Source of the DNA: Koleobacter methoxysyntrophicus
GTDB taxonomy: Bacteria > Bacillota > Thermosediminibacteria > Koleobacterales > Koleobacteraceae
Assembly (NCBI RefSeq): GCF_017301615.1
Contig: NZ_CP059066.1
Coordinates: 1,905,001 to 1,969,000 of the forward strand
DNA length: 64,000 nt
Reading direction: 5' to 3'
The position numbers and the translations under genes are program-made. Shown in pieces: positions 18,750 to 26,275 of this stretch (the stretch's first letter is position 1; each line of letters starts with the position of its first letter). Under the pieces are notes generated by a model that saw nothing but the letters and a program-made list of their open reading frames with translations, was not told where the DNA came from and did not search any database.

Positions 18750-19190
18750 TTGTTGACGGAACGTATTCAGTGGGACGAGGATAGCTTTTTCAACGCTATT
18801 TCTCACTTAAATCAAAAAGCCATCAACACAATTAAGAACCTTTTGGAATTCAGCAGGCAATACGCCTCTGAAATAAGGTGGGGTAGAGGTAAAGTTCATG
18901 GTTCCTTTAGTTTTGTAGCTGAAGTGGGAGGAAAAAGACTTACAGTTTTTTCTGTTTTTACTTATGGGGAATCATGCACACTCTCCCTGAATTTTGGTAA
19001 TATGAGAGGAATTGTTAATGATGACGAATTAAATACTTTCAGGAATGAACTAAATAAACTTCCGGGAGTGCAACTGTCTGAAGAGGTAATAACAGAAGGA
19101 AAATATCCCGGAATAAGTATTAATTCCCTTCTGAAGGAAGAAGATTTTGATATATTTAAATCAGCAGTAAAAACATTAATACGTCTTTGA
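18750..19190 (+). CDS. Hypothetical protein downstream of res
   Basis: A 146-residue protein that I do not recognise. It begins LLTERIQWDEDSFFNAISH, has a glycine-rich beta segment WGRGKVHGSFSFVAEVGGKR around residues 44-63, and an alternating helix/strand C-terminal half ending SAVKTLIRL. No membrane segment or signal peptide is present. The TTG start (18750 or 18753) lacks a strong ribosome binding site, and a coiled-coil-like scrap in another frame lies just upstream, so this may be the remainder of a longer, frameshifted gene. Its position at the end of the restriction island suggests an accessory or cargo role, but no function can be assigned. Confidence 0.5.
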   Translation: MLTERIQWDEDSFFNAISHLNQKAINTIKNLLEFSRQYASEIRWGRGKVHGSFSFVAEVGGKRLTVFSVFTYGESCTLSLNFGNMRGIVNDDELNTFRNELNKLPGVQLSEEVITEGKYPGISINSLLKEEDFDIFKSAVKTLIRL

Positions 19191-19547
19191 AAACCTTTAT
19201 TAATAACTTGTTCTCCTAAACAGGGTTGATTATAGCAAGAAAATGATGAAGAACGGAACACATATGTAAGTTGTTTGCTATCTCTGCCGGACATTGAAAC
19301 GTAATATTTATGTCAAAATAACTTTGATTCTAGTGAAAGTAACTGCTCCAAATCAACAGTGGCAAGCAGATATAAAATATGTTGCACCCGAACAAAATCT
19401 TGACATACATGAACCTATTAGATGTTGCAAACCCCGGGTCTTTATGATATTATTTTTATAATAATACTTCGAGAAGAGATTAATGAAACTAATTAAACAA
19501 GATGGAATTTTGTTGTATAAATTTTTGGCCAGAAGAATCAGAAGGCC
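19191..19547 (+). other. Intergenic region between the defence island and the tRNA cluster
   Basis: AT-rich and without an open frame of note. A TTGACA at 19400-19405 has no -10 box at the right distance. Nothing else is supported. Confidence 0.4.
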
Positions 19548-19576
19548 TTGACTTAAGGATGAATGGCTGGTATAAT
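19548..19576 (+). promoter_or_regulatory. Promoter of the first tRNA cluster
   Basis: TTGACT (19548-19553), a 17-base spacer and TATAAT (19571-19576), ending 61 bases before tRNA-Pro. Confidence 0.8.
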
Positions 19577-19637
19577 AAAGCTTGCTGATTAATTCTTATC
19601 TAAATATCGAATCCACAAACTAATTTCTCTGTTAAGT

Positions 19638-19714
19638 CGGGGCGTAGCGCAGTTTGGTAGCGCACATGGTTTGGGACCATGGGGTCGGGGGTTCAAATCC
19701 CTCCGCCCCGACCA
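19638..19714 (+). tRNA. tRNA-Pro (anticodon TGG)
   Basis: Acceptor CGGGGCG pairs with CGCCCCG. The anticodon loop TTTGGGA sits in a CATGG/CCATG stem, the T arm GGTTCAAATCC is standard, and CCA is encoded. Confidence 0.97.
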
Positions 19715-19774
19715 TTAACCATCCTTTGCGGGAGCAGCTCGAGGGCTAGAGCCTAGCTTTCCAAGGAAAAAAAT

Positions 19775-19851
19775 GCGCCCGTAGCTCAGGTGGATAGAGC
19801 AACGGACTTCTAATCCGTGTGCCGGGGGTTCGAGTCCTCCCGGGCGCACCA
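19775..19851 (+). tRNA. tRNA-Arg (anticodon TCT)
   Basis: Acceptor GCGCCCG pairs with CGGGCGC. Anticodon loop CTTCTAA, T arm GGTTCGAGTCC, encoded CCA. Confidence 0.97.
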
Positions 19852-19859
19852 TAAATCGC

Positions 19860-19937
19860 GGTGGGTGTAGCTCAGCTGGTTAGAGCACCAGATTGTGGCT
19901 CTGGGGGTCGTGGGTTCAAGTCCCATCATCCACCCCA
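19860..19937 (+). tRNA. tRNA-His (anticodon GTG)
   Basis: Acceptor GTGGGTG pairs with CATCCAC. The extra G-1 (19860) opposite C73 is the histidine identity element. Anticodon loop TTGTGGC, encoded CCA. Confidence 0.96.
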
Positions 19938-19951
19938 TTAATAATGTTTAA

Positions 19952-19979
19952 AAGCCTCACTGAAGAATGAGGCTTTTTT
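19952..19979 (+). terminator. Terminator after the tRNA cluster, possibly bidirectional
   Basis: Stem AGCCTCA/TGAGGCT with a T run on the plus side and an A/T-rich tail on the other. It also lies just beyond the 3' end of the convergent spoVA operon. Confidence 0.85.
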
Positions 19980-19988
19980 ATTATAGTT

Positions 19989-20195
19989 TTACTGCTGCTG
20001 AAACATGGGATTGTTTTTTTTGAGGTAATCGAGCCTTAAATTAAGGGTATCTATATGATGCTGCATATCTTGAGACAATTCATTAAACATTTTTTTAACA
20101 GCCTTGTCCTGGGTCTGTTCGGCAAAGGTAGAATACTGGCCTAAAAGTGACTGGGCACTTGCTATGGCCTTCTGCAGATCACTCTGCACTGTCAT
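19989..20195 (-). CDS. DUF1657 family protein of the spoVA operon
   Basis: A 68-residue soluble protein starting MTVQSDLQKAIASAQSLLGQ and ending LKKNNPMFQQQ. It is mostly helical and fits DUF1657, a family found next to spoVAC-spoVAD-spoVAEb genes (the spoVA2mob-type operons) in spore formers. The start at 20195 is chosen because GAGGAGGTG precedes it; a longer reading frame upstream has no ribosome binding site. It is the last gene of the operon. Its biochemical role in the spore is unknown, though related operons influence germination and heat resistance. Confidence 0.8.
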   Translation of the reverse strand: MTVQSDLQKAIASAQSLLGQYSTFAEQTQDKAVKKMFNELSQDMQHHIDTLNLRLDYLKKNNPMFQQQ

Positions 20196-20217
20196 TCGAA
20201 AAGCACCTCCTCTGTAA

Positions 20218-20577
20218 TCATCCTTTTGGTTTAAATACCAGAGCAATAAGAAAACCGAAAACGATTGCTGCTGTAATCCCGGTACTTGTAAGTTCAAACA
20301 TTCCTGTTAGAATTCCGATAGCACCGTGTCTTTTTGCTTCAGTGATTGCTCCCTTTACCAGTGAGTTTCCGAAACTAGAAATGGGCATCGTAGCTCCCGC
20401 ACCGGCAAATTGAATTAATGGCTCATATAAGCCCAATCCCCCTAAAATCCCTCCGATTACCGTCAATCCTACCAAAACATGAGCCGGGGTCAATTTTGTT
20501 AAATCCATAACAAGTTGCGAAGCTAAACAGATTAATCCACCTACCAGAAAAGCCTTTATATACATCTGCCATTCCAC
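20218..20577 (-). CDS. spoVAE: Stage V sporulation protein AE (SpoVAEb)
   Basis: A 119-residue membrane protein with about four hydrophobic segments (FLVGGLICLASQLVMD, VLVGLTVIGGILGGLG, a central FAGAGATMPISSFGNSLVKG loop, and AAIVFGFLIALVF). This matches SpoVAEb in length and in the GAGATxPI-SFGNSL motif. With SpoVAC and SpoVAD it forms the channel that moves Ca-dipicolinic acid across the spore inner membrane. It follows spoVAD by 17 bases. The operon is expected to be made in the forespore under sigma-G, but I found no convincing promoter. Confidence 0.95.
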   Translation of the reverse strand: MEWQMYIKAFLVGGLICLASQLVMDLTKLTPAHVLVGLTVIGGILGGLGLYEPLIQFAGAGATMPISSFGNSLVKGAITEAKRHGAIGILTGMFELTSTGITAAIVFGFLIALVFKPKG

Positions 20578-20594
20578 TTTCTAACAACTCCTTT

Positions 20595-21614
20595 TTATAT
20601 CATTTCGATACTTACTGCATGGGCAATAGTCGGTATGTTTTCCCCCTGTTGATAGGATGTTGGGCTGTGAAGGGCCCCTGTGGCCGCTAATAAAATTTTA
20701 TTGTACTTACCGTCAAGGAGTTTTTTATATAGGTAACTGTAGACGACCAGAGCTGAAGATGCACAACCGCTTCCTCCTGCGTGGACATCCTGTTTTTCCA
20801 AGTCATATATAATAAGGCCGCAATCATGGTAATTTCGGCTCAAGTCAAATCCCCCCTGAGCAGCTGCCAGTTCCATAACCAGTTGGTATCCGACCTTTCC
20901 AAGGTCGCCTGTTACAATTAGGTCATAATAATCAGGGCCGTGACCCGTATCAGCAAAATGTTGAAGCATTGTTGCGGCAGCAGCTGGAGCCATAGCAGCT
21001 CCCATGTTCAGCGGGTCTTTACAGGCCAGATCCTGAACAGCTCCTATTGTGGCAGAAGTTAGTTTTGGCCCTGACCCTTCCGAAGCAACTAGAGCAGCCC
21101 CCGCCCCTGTAACCGTCCACTGGTTGTAAGGCTTCCTATGAACGCCGTATTCCGTTGGGTATCGGTACTGTCTTTCTGCCGATAAATTATGACTTGAAGT
21201 TGCAGTAAGGACGAGATTTGCACAACCGCTTTCTATAATCATGGAAGCCAATGCCAGGCCTTCAGAGGAAGTGGAACACGCTCCGTAAATACCTAAATAA
21301 GGTATTTTGAGTTCTAAAGCAGAGAATCCGGAGGTTATAATTTGGTTCAAGAGATCCCCTGCAATAAATAGGTCAACTTCTTTAGGAGTTTTTTTTGCTT
21401 TATTGATTACCGTAAAACAGGCATTTAACATCATTTCCTTTTCAGCTTTTTCAAAACTATCCTGGCCTGCCAGATTATCGGTATATATGTGATCAAAATA
21501 GTTCTTTAAAGGCCCCTTGCCTTCAAAGGGACCGGCTACCGTTGCAGTGTTTATAAGGACAGGCGGTTTGTCAAAAATAAATGTCTGTTTGCCGACTTTT
21601 TTAGCCATTTTCAT
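20595..21614 (-). CDS. spoVAD: Stage V sporulation protein AD
   Basis: A 339-residue protein with a thiolase-like fold, including GIYGACSTSSEGLALAS around the position of the thiolase cysteine, and HAGGSGCASSALVVYSYLYK near the C-terminus. In spores it binds dipicolinic acid and acts as the soluble plug of the SpoVA channel on the inner membrane. Length and order (spoVAC-spoVAD-spoVAEb) are standard. The start could also be the ATG two codons later (21608). It follows spoVAC by 19 bases. Confidence 0.96.
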   Translation of the reverse strand: MKMAKKVGKQTFIFDKPPVLINTATVAGPFEGKGPLKNYFDHIYTDNLAGQDSFEKAEKEMMLNACFTVINKAKKTPKEVDLFIAGDLLNQIITSGFSALELKIPYLGIYGACSTSSEGLALASMIIESGCANLVLTATSSHNLSAERQYRYPTEYGVHRKPYNQWTVTGAGAALVASEGSGPKLTSATIGAVQDLACKDPLNMGAAMAPAAAATMLQHFADTGHGPDYYDLIVTGDLGKVGYQLVMELAAAQGGFDLSRNYHDCGLIIYDLEKQDVHAGGSGCASSALVVYSYLYKKLLDGKYNKILLAATGALHSPTSYQQGENIPTIAHAVSIEMI

Positions 21615-21633
21615 AACCCCTTATTTTCGCTAT

Positions 21634-22101
21634 TTAATAAATGAATATGGCATAGTACAGTCCAATAAAAAAAGCAGTAACTACACCGAAAGTAATAATA
21701 GATCCGGCTAAAATAAACATCTTGCTTCCTACTCCCAGAACGAGCCCCTCCCGCTTAAATTCTAAAGCTGAAGAAACTATCGAATTTGCAAAACCCGTTA
21801 CCGGGACTGAAAGGCCCGCTCCTGCATATTTTGCGATTTTATCGAAAACACCTATTCCCGTTAACAGTGCTCCTATAAATATCATAGTGGCAATAGCCGG
21901 GTTTCCTGCCTGAGTCTTTGAGAGGTCCATTGTTACCATATAAAAATCCGTTATAAACTGCCCTATAATGCATACAGTACCGCCGAATAAGAAAGCCATT
22001 AGCGCATTTCTTATTATAGGTGGCTTGGGTTCCATTTTTTTAACCAGTTGCTGATATTTCTTCTGCTGTGGTGAAAGAGATTTTTTCTTTTTTTTGGGCA
22101 T
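21634..22101 (-). CDS. spoVAC: Stage V sporulation protein AC
   Basis: A 155-residue membrane protein with a lysine-rich N-terminus (MPKKKKKSLSPQQKKYQQLV) and four to five hydrophobic segments, including AFLFGGTVCIIGQFI and AGAGLSVPVTGFANSIVSSA. SpoVAC is the mechanosensitive pore component for dipicolinic acid movement in sporulation and germination. It is the first gene of the minus-strand operon; the upstream stretch to 22252 is AT-rich and holds no clear sigma-G promoter. Confidence 0.95.
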   Translation of the reverse strand: MPKKKKKSLSPQQKKYQQLVKKMEPKPPIIRNALMAFLFGGTVCIIGQFITDFYMVTMDLSKTQAGNPAIATMIFIGALLTGIGVFDKIAKYAGAGLSVPVTGFANSIVSSALEFKREGLVLGVGSKMFILAGSIITFGVVTAFFIGLYYAIFIY

Positions 22102-22252
22102 CGAATCACCCCTACTAAGGATTATACTAAGTAATGTATATATAAATAATATGACTATTAATTTATTGAATCTTAATATATTTTTACCCTAATTTGAGTT
22201 TTTAATAAAGCCAATAAATGGTTAACGTTATAAAAACTTCTTCCGATTTTCC

Positions 22253-22281
22253 TTGACCCAAAAACTTTTTTTTGCTATAAT
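22253..22281 (+). promoter_or_regulatory. Promoter of the second tRNA cluster
   Basis: TTGACC (22253-22258), a 17-base spacer and TATAAT (22276-22281), 21 bases before tRNA-Arg. Confidence 0.82.
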
Positions 22282-22301
22282 TGAATTTGTCGAAACACTA
22301 G

Positions 22302-22378
22302 GCGCCCGTAGCTCAGCTGGATAGAGTTACAGACTTCGAATCTGGAGGTCGCGGGTTCGAATCCTGCCGGGCGCACCA
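22302..22378 (+). tRNA. tRNA-Arg (anticodon TCG)
   Basis: Acceptor GCGCCCG/CGGGCGC, anticodon loop CTTCGAA, T arm GGTTCGAATCC, encoded CCA. Its acceptor stem equals that of the tRNA-Arg(TCT) in the first cluster. Confidence 0.97.
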
Positions 22379-22391
22379 TAAGTAAGAGCAT

Positions 22392-22467
22392 TGGGGCGTC
22401 GCCAAGTCGGTAAGGCACGGGACTTTGACTCCCGCATGCGTAGGTTCGAGTCCTGCCGCCCCAGCCA
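22392..22467 (+). tRNA. tRNA-Gln (anticodon TTG)
   Basis: Acceptor TGGGGCG/CGCCCCA, anticodon loop CTTTGAC, T arm GGTTCGAGTCC, encoded CCA. Confidence 0.96.
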
Positions 22468-22468
22468 T

Positions 22469-22544
22469 GGGCCATTAGCTCAGGCGGTAGAGCACCTGAC
22501 TTTTAATCAGGGTGTCGGAGGTTCGAGTCCTCCATGGCTCACCA
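22469..22544 (+). tRNA. tRNA-Lys (anticodon TTT)
   Basis: Acceptor GGGCCAT pairs with ATGGCTC (one G-T). Anticodon loop CTTTTAA, T arm GGTTCGAGTCC, encoded CCA. Only one base separates it from tRNA-Gln. Confidence 0.96.
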
Positions 22545-22558
22545 TTAGAATAAAATTA

Positions 22559-22643
22559 GCGAGGGTGGCGGAACTGGCAGACGCGCAAGATTTAGGATCT
22601 TGTGTCGAAAGGCGTGGGGGTTCGAGTCCCTTCCCTCGCACCA
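22559..22643 (+). tRNA. tRNA-Leu (anticodon TAG)
   Basis: Acceptor GCGAGGG/CCCTCGC, anticodon loop TTTAGGA, long variable arm TGTCGAAAGGCG as expected for a class II tRNA, encoded CCA. Confidence 0.96.
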
Positions 22644-22649
22644 TATTGT

Positions 22650-22724
22650 GCGGAAGTGGCTCAGTGGTAGAGCATCGCCTTGCCAAGGCGAGGGTCGCGG
22701 GTTCAAATCCCGTCTTCCGCTCCA
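22650..22724 (+). tRNA. tRNA-Gly (anticodon GCC)
   Basis: Acceptor GCGGAAG/CTTCCGC, anticodon loop TTGCCAA, T arm GGTTCAAATCC, encoded CCA. Confidence 0.97.
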
Positions 22725-22732
22725 GAAAGGTA

Positions 22733-22770
22733 AACCTCGGTATAGTTACCGGGGTTGTTGTTTTGTTTTT
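22733..22770 (+). terminator. Terminator of the second tRNA cluster
   Basis: Ten-base-pair stem AACCTCGGTA/TACCGGGGTT followed by a T-rich tail. Confidence 0.85.
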
Positions 22771-22789
22771 TAAAAAATTGGATTTGTTC

Positions 22790-22819
22790 TTGGATAAAAT
22801 TAATCTAATGTGCTATAAT
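22790..22819 (+). promoter_or_regulatory. Promoter of tig
   Basis: TTGGAT (22790-22795) and an extended -10 TGCTATAAT (TATAAT 22814-22819) at 18 bases spacing, 87 bases before the tig start. Confidence 0.7.
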
Positions 22820-22905
22820 ATAATGGTCAATAATACCTGTAAGATTGCTTGTTTTTTATTTGAAATTTATTACATAAATATATCGTTAAGGGGAGGAACC
22901 AATAA

Positions 22906-24249
22906 ATGAAAGCAAATCTGGAAAAAATTGAAAATAACCTGGCAATACTAGAAATACAAGTTGACCCTGGAAAATTCGAAGAGGCTATGGAAAAGTCTTA
23001 TAGAAAAAATGTGAAAAACATCAGCATACCCGGTTTTCGAAAAGGCCGTGCACCGAGGAAAATTGTAGAAGCAAGATATGGGGAAGGTATTTTTTACGAA
23101 GATGCTATAAACTTTGCGGTACCTGAAGCATACTCATATGCCGTAAAAGAAACCGGAATTAAACCGGTAGACCAGCCAAAGATAGAAATTGTGCAGATAG
23201 GTCAGGGGAAGCCTTTTATATTTAAAGCAGAGGTAACAGTAAAACCTGAGGTAAAACTAGGAGAGTATAAAGGGATTGAAGCGGAAAAAATAGAATTTGA
23301 AGTTACGGATGAAGCGATCAATAAGGAACTTGAATATTTAAGACAGAAGAATGCCCGACTGGTGGCTGTAGAAGATAGGCCTGTCCAGGAGGGAGATATA
23401 GCCATTATAGACTTTGAAGGCTTTATTGACGGCCGACCTTTAGAAGGCGGTAAAAATGAAAATTATTCTCTTGAAATAGGGTCAAAGAGTTTTGTTCCAG
23501 GCTTTGAGGACCAGCTGATAGGTGTTCGGGCGGGAGAAGAAAAAGAGATTAAAATAACGTTTCCGGAAGGGTATAGGTCAGAGGAGCTTTCAGGTAAAGA
23601 TGCCGTTTTTAAGGTTAGAGTAAAAGAGATTAAAAAGAAGGAACTGCCGGAACTGGATGATGAATTTGCAAAAGATGTAAGTGAATTTGAAACCTTGAAG
23701 GAATTAAAGGATGATATAGAGAATAAATTAAAACAGGGGTTAGAAGAGATTAGCCGTTCTACACTGGAAAGTACCGTAATTAACAGGGCAGTAGAAAATG
23801 CACAGGTTGATATCCCGCAGGTTATGATCGAAAATGAAATAGACATCCTTATACAGGACTTTTCTTCGAAGTTAAGCTATAGCGGAACAAACCTCAAACA
23901 GTATCTAAAATATAACAATTTAACCGAGGAAGACCTTAGAAACAGATTTAAGGATGAGGCTTATCATAATGTAAAGCGGGCTTTAGTTTTAGAAGCAATT
24001 GCAGAGGTTGAAGGTATCCAGGCTACAGATGATGAAATTGAAAATAAGGTTAAAGAAATAGCCGAGAAGTATAATCAGAATCCGGAAGAATTCAGAAAAA
24101 AACTAGGAGAAAGGCAGGTCGAAATTATTAAGGATAATATTGTCATGAAGAAAACGGTTGACTTTTTAATCCAAAACTCTAAAATAAAAGTAAAGAAGCA
24201 GAGCAAAGAAAATGAAACAGCCGGAGAACAAAAAGATATTCAGGATTAA
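22906..24249 (+). CDS. tig: Trigger factor, ribosome-associated chaperone
   Basis: Binds the ribosome exit tunnel and helps nascent chains fold. The ribosome-binding signature FRKGRAPRKIVEARYG lies near residues 44-59 in the N-terminal domain. The FKBP-type prolyl isomerase domain follows (EGDIAIIDFEGFIDG...FVPGFEDQLIG, about 160-240), and then the helical C-terminal arms (DDEFAKDVSEFETLKELKDD onward). Length 447 is normal. AGGGGAGGAACC precedes ATG 22906. Upstream of clpP and clpX, the usual Firmicute order for a protein-quality operon. Confidence 0.97.
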   Translation: MKANLEKIENNLAILEIQVDPGKFEEAMEKSYRKNVKNISIPGFRKGRAPRKIVEARYGEGIFYEDAINFAVPEAYSYAVKETGIKPVDQPKIEIVQIGQGKPFIFKAEVTVKPEVKLGEYKGIEAEKIEFEVTDEAINKELEYLRQKNARLVAVEDRPVQEGDIAIIDFEGFIDGRPLEGGKNENYSLEIGSKSFVPGFEDQLIGVRAGEEKEIKITFPEGYRSEELSGKDAVFKVRVKEIKKKELPELDDEFAKDVSEFETLKELKDDIENKLKQGLEEISRSTLESTVINRAVENAQVDIPQVMIENEIDILIQDFSSKLSYSGTNLKQYLKYNNLTEEDLRNRFKDEAYHNVKRALVLEAIAEVEGIQATDDEIENKVKEIAEKYNQNPEEFRKKLGERQVEIIKDNIVMKKTVDFLIQNSKIKVKKQSKENETAGEQKDIQD

Positions 24250-24288
24250 ATATACTTTTAGAGAACTGTTTTCATAGGAGGGATTTAA

Positions 24289-24876
24289 ATGAGCAGTTTA
24301 GTTCCTATTGTTGTCGAGCAAACTAATAGAGGAGAAAGGGCATATGACATATATTCAAGGCTTCTAAAGGACAGAATAATCTTCATCGGAACACCGATAG
24401 ATGATAATATTGCCAATCTTATCATTGCCCAGCTTCTGTTTCTGGAGTCAGAAGACCCTGACAAGGATATAAACCTGTACATCAACAGCCCCGGAGGGTC
24501 TGTTACTGCAGGATTGGCAATTTACGACACCATCCAGTATATTAAACCTGATGTTTCTACTATATGTATGGGATTGGCTGCAAGTATGGGTGCCGTTCTG
24601 CTGGCGGCCGGAGCCGAAGGTAAAAGGTACACCTTACCCCATTCGAGAATAATGATACATCAACCCTGGGGCGGAGTTCAGGGCAAAGCTATCGATATAG
24701 AAATACATGCAAAGGAAATATTGCGTTTAAGGGAAATTTTAAACCAAATCCTTTCCAAGCATACCAAACAGCCTATCGAGAGAATTGCTAAAGATACAGA
24801 GAGGGATTACTATATGTCTGCCGAAGAAGCCAAGAGTTATGGGTTGGTGGATGAGGTGATCGTTCAGAGGAAATAA
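24289..24876 (+). CDS. clpP: ATP-dependent Clp protease proteolytic subunit
   Basis: The serine peptidase chamber used by ClpX and other Clp ATPases. The catalytic serine is in [11 protein letters not shown] (Ser99), the histidine in [10 protein letters not shown] (His124), and the aspartate near residue 173 in KDTERDYYM. Length 195 is typical. AGGAGGG lies seven bases before ATG 24289. It sits between tig and clpX with 39-base and 19-base gaps, so the three genes are likely co-transcribed. No CtsR operator was seen upstream. Confidence 0.98.
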   Translation: MSSLVPIVVEQTNRGERAYDIYSRLLKDRIIFIGTPIDDNIANLIIAQLLFLESEDPDKDINLYINSPGGSVTAGLAIYDTIQYIKPDVSTICMGLAASMGAVLLAAGAEGKRYTLPHSRIMIHQPWGGVQGKAIDIEIHAKEILRLREILNQILSKHTKQPIERIAKDTERDYYMSAEEAKSYGLVDEVIVQRK

Positions 24877-24895
24877 CCCGGAAAGAGGTGGTTTA

Positions 24896-26161
24896 ATGTT
24901 TAAATTCAATGATGATAAAAGCCAGTTAAAGTGCTCCTTTTGCGGCAAAACCCAGGAACAGGTAAGGAAGCTGGTGGCCGGTCCCGGTGTATATATCTGT
25001 GATGAATGTATCGAGTTGTGCAACGAGATAATCGAAGAGGAATTTGGGGAAGAGGTTGAACTGGATTTAAGGGATATTCCAAAACCTAAAGAAATAAAAT
25101 CTATTCTTGACCAGTACGTTATCGGCCAGGAACATGCGAAGCGTTCTCTGGCGGTTGCAGTATATAATCACTATAAAAGGATCAATTCTGAATCTAAGGT
25201 AGAAGATGTGGAACTCCAGAAGAGCAATATCGTTATGCTGGGTCCTACAGGCTGTGGTAAAACCCTTTTAGCCCAAACCCTTGCAAGGATTCTGAATGTA
25301 CCTTTTGCAATAGCAGATGCTACATCCCTGACAGAAGCGGGCTATGTAGGAGAAGATGTGGAAAATATACTGCTAAAGCTGATACAAGCGGCGGATTATG
25401 ATGTTGAAAAGGCTGAAAAGGGTATTATATACATTGATGAAATTGATAAGATAGCCAGAAAGTCGGAGAATCCGTCTATAACACGCGATGTTTCGGGAGA
25501 AGGGGTACAGCAGGCTCTCTTAAAAATATTAGAGGGCACTGTTGCGAGTGTTCCGCCGCAGGGTGGAAGGAAACACCCCCATCAGGAATTTATCCAGATT
25601 GATACCACAAATATCCTGTTTATATGCGGTGGTGCCTTTGATGGTATAGAAAAGATTATCCAGAATCGCATAGGCAAAAAGTCCATTGGATTTGGTGCCG
25701 AGGTCCAGAGTAGACAGAAACAGGAAATAGGGGAAATTTTGAAAAAGATACTCCCGGAAGACCTATTAAAATACGGGCTTATCCCCGAATTTGTGGGAAG
25801 ACTTCCTATAATTGTCACACTCGATGCTCTGGATGAAGATGCATTGATCAGAATCCTTACCGAGCCGAGGAATGCCCTTGTTAAGCAATACCAGAAATTC
25901 TTTGAAATGGATAATGTGCTCCTTGAGTTTACACCGGATGCATTAAAGGCTATTGCGAAGCAGGCTATTGATAGGAAAACAGGAGCACGCGGTCTGAGGG
26001 CAATTTTAGAAGACGTTATGCTGGATATTATGTACGAAATACCTTCAAGGGATGATATAGCCAAATGTGTTATAACCAAGGAAGTAATACTGAAAAAGGA
26101 AAAACCTATAATAGTTACCGCAGAACGCAAAAAGGGAAAGAAAAAGGAAGTTACAGCTTAA
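24896..26161 (+). CDS. clpX: Clp protease ATP-binding subunit ClpX
   Basis: AAA+ unfoldase that feeds substrates to ClpP. The N-terminal zinc-binding domain has Cys13, Cys16, Cys35 and Cys38. Walker A GPTGCGKT is near residue 119, Walker [12 protein letters not shown] near 180, and the IGF loop that docks ClpP is visible as [10 protein letters not shown]. The C-terminal domain ends with a basic tail. Length 421 matches the family. AAAGAGGTGG precedes the start. Confidence 0.98.
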   Translation: MFKFNDDKSQLKCSFCGKTQEQVRKLVAGPGVYICDECIELCNEIIEEEFGEEVELDLRDIPKPKEIKSILDQYVIGQEHAKRSLAVAVYNHYKRINSESKVEDVELQKSNIVMLGPTGCGKTLLAQTLARILNVPFAIADATSLTEAGYVGEDVENILLKLIQAADYDVEKAEKGIIYIDEIDKIARKSENPSITRDVSGEGVQQALLKILEGTVASVPPQGGRKHPHQEFIQIDTTNILFICGGAFDGIEKIIQNRIGKKSIGFGAEVQSRQKQEIGEILKKILPEDLLKYGLIPEFVGRLPIIVTLDALDEDALIRILTEPRNALVKQYQKFFEMDNVLLEFTPDALKAIAKQAIDRKTGARGLRAILEDVMLDIMYEIPSRDDIAKCVITKEVILKKEKPIIVTAERKKGKKKEVTA

Positions 26162-26167
26162 GTTTAA

Positions 26168-26198
26168 AAGGTGTGGGAATTTACCCACACCTTTTGTA
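26168..26198 (+). terminator. Terminator after clpX
   Basis: Perfect stem AAGGTGTGGG/CCCACACCTT with loop AATTTA and a short T run. Confidence 0.85.
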
Positions 26199-26216
26199 GT
26201 TACTTCCAGGATAAAG

Positions 26217-26264
26217 TCCCTTCCTGTGAGAAATACTAGAGATGCTGCCATTCAGGAAGGGAGG
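26217..26264 (+). promoter_or_regulatory. Leader hairpin covering the lonB ribosome binding site
   Basis: TCCCTTCCTG (26217-26226) is a perfect ten-base inverted complement of CAGGAAGGGA (26253-26262), which overlaps the Shine-Dalgarno AGGAAGGGAGG before lonB. In RNA the stem would hide the ribosome binding site. There is no T tail, so this is not a terminator. Confidence 0.55.
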
Positions 26265-26275
26265 TAATTATAAAG

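Noticed and set aside
19400-19428. Promoter with TTGACA at 19400
   Set aside because: No -10 hexamer at 15-19 bases; the pair at 19548-19576 is much better.
22102-22252. Sigma-G promoter for the spoVA operon
   Set aside because: CATATTA-like -10 sequences exist in the AT-rich stretch but none has a -35 element at 17-18 bases.
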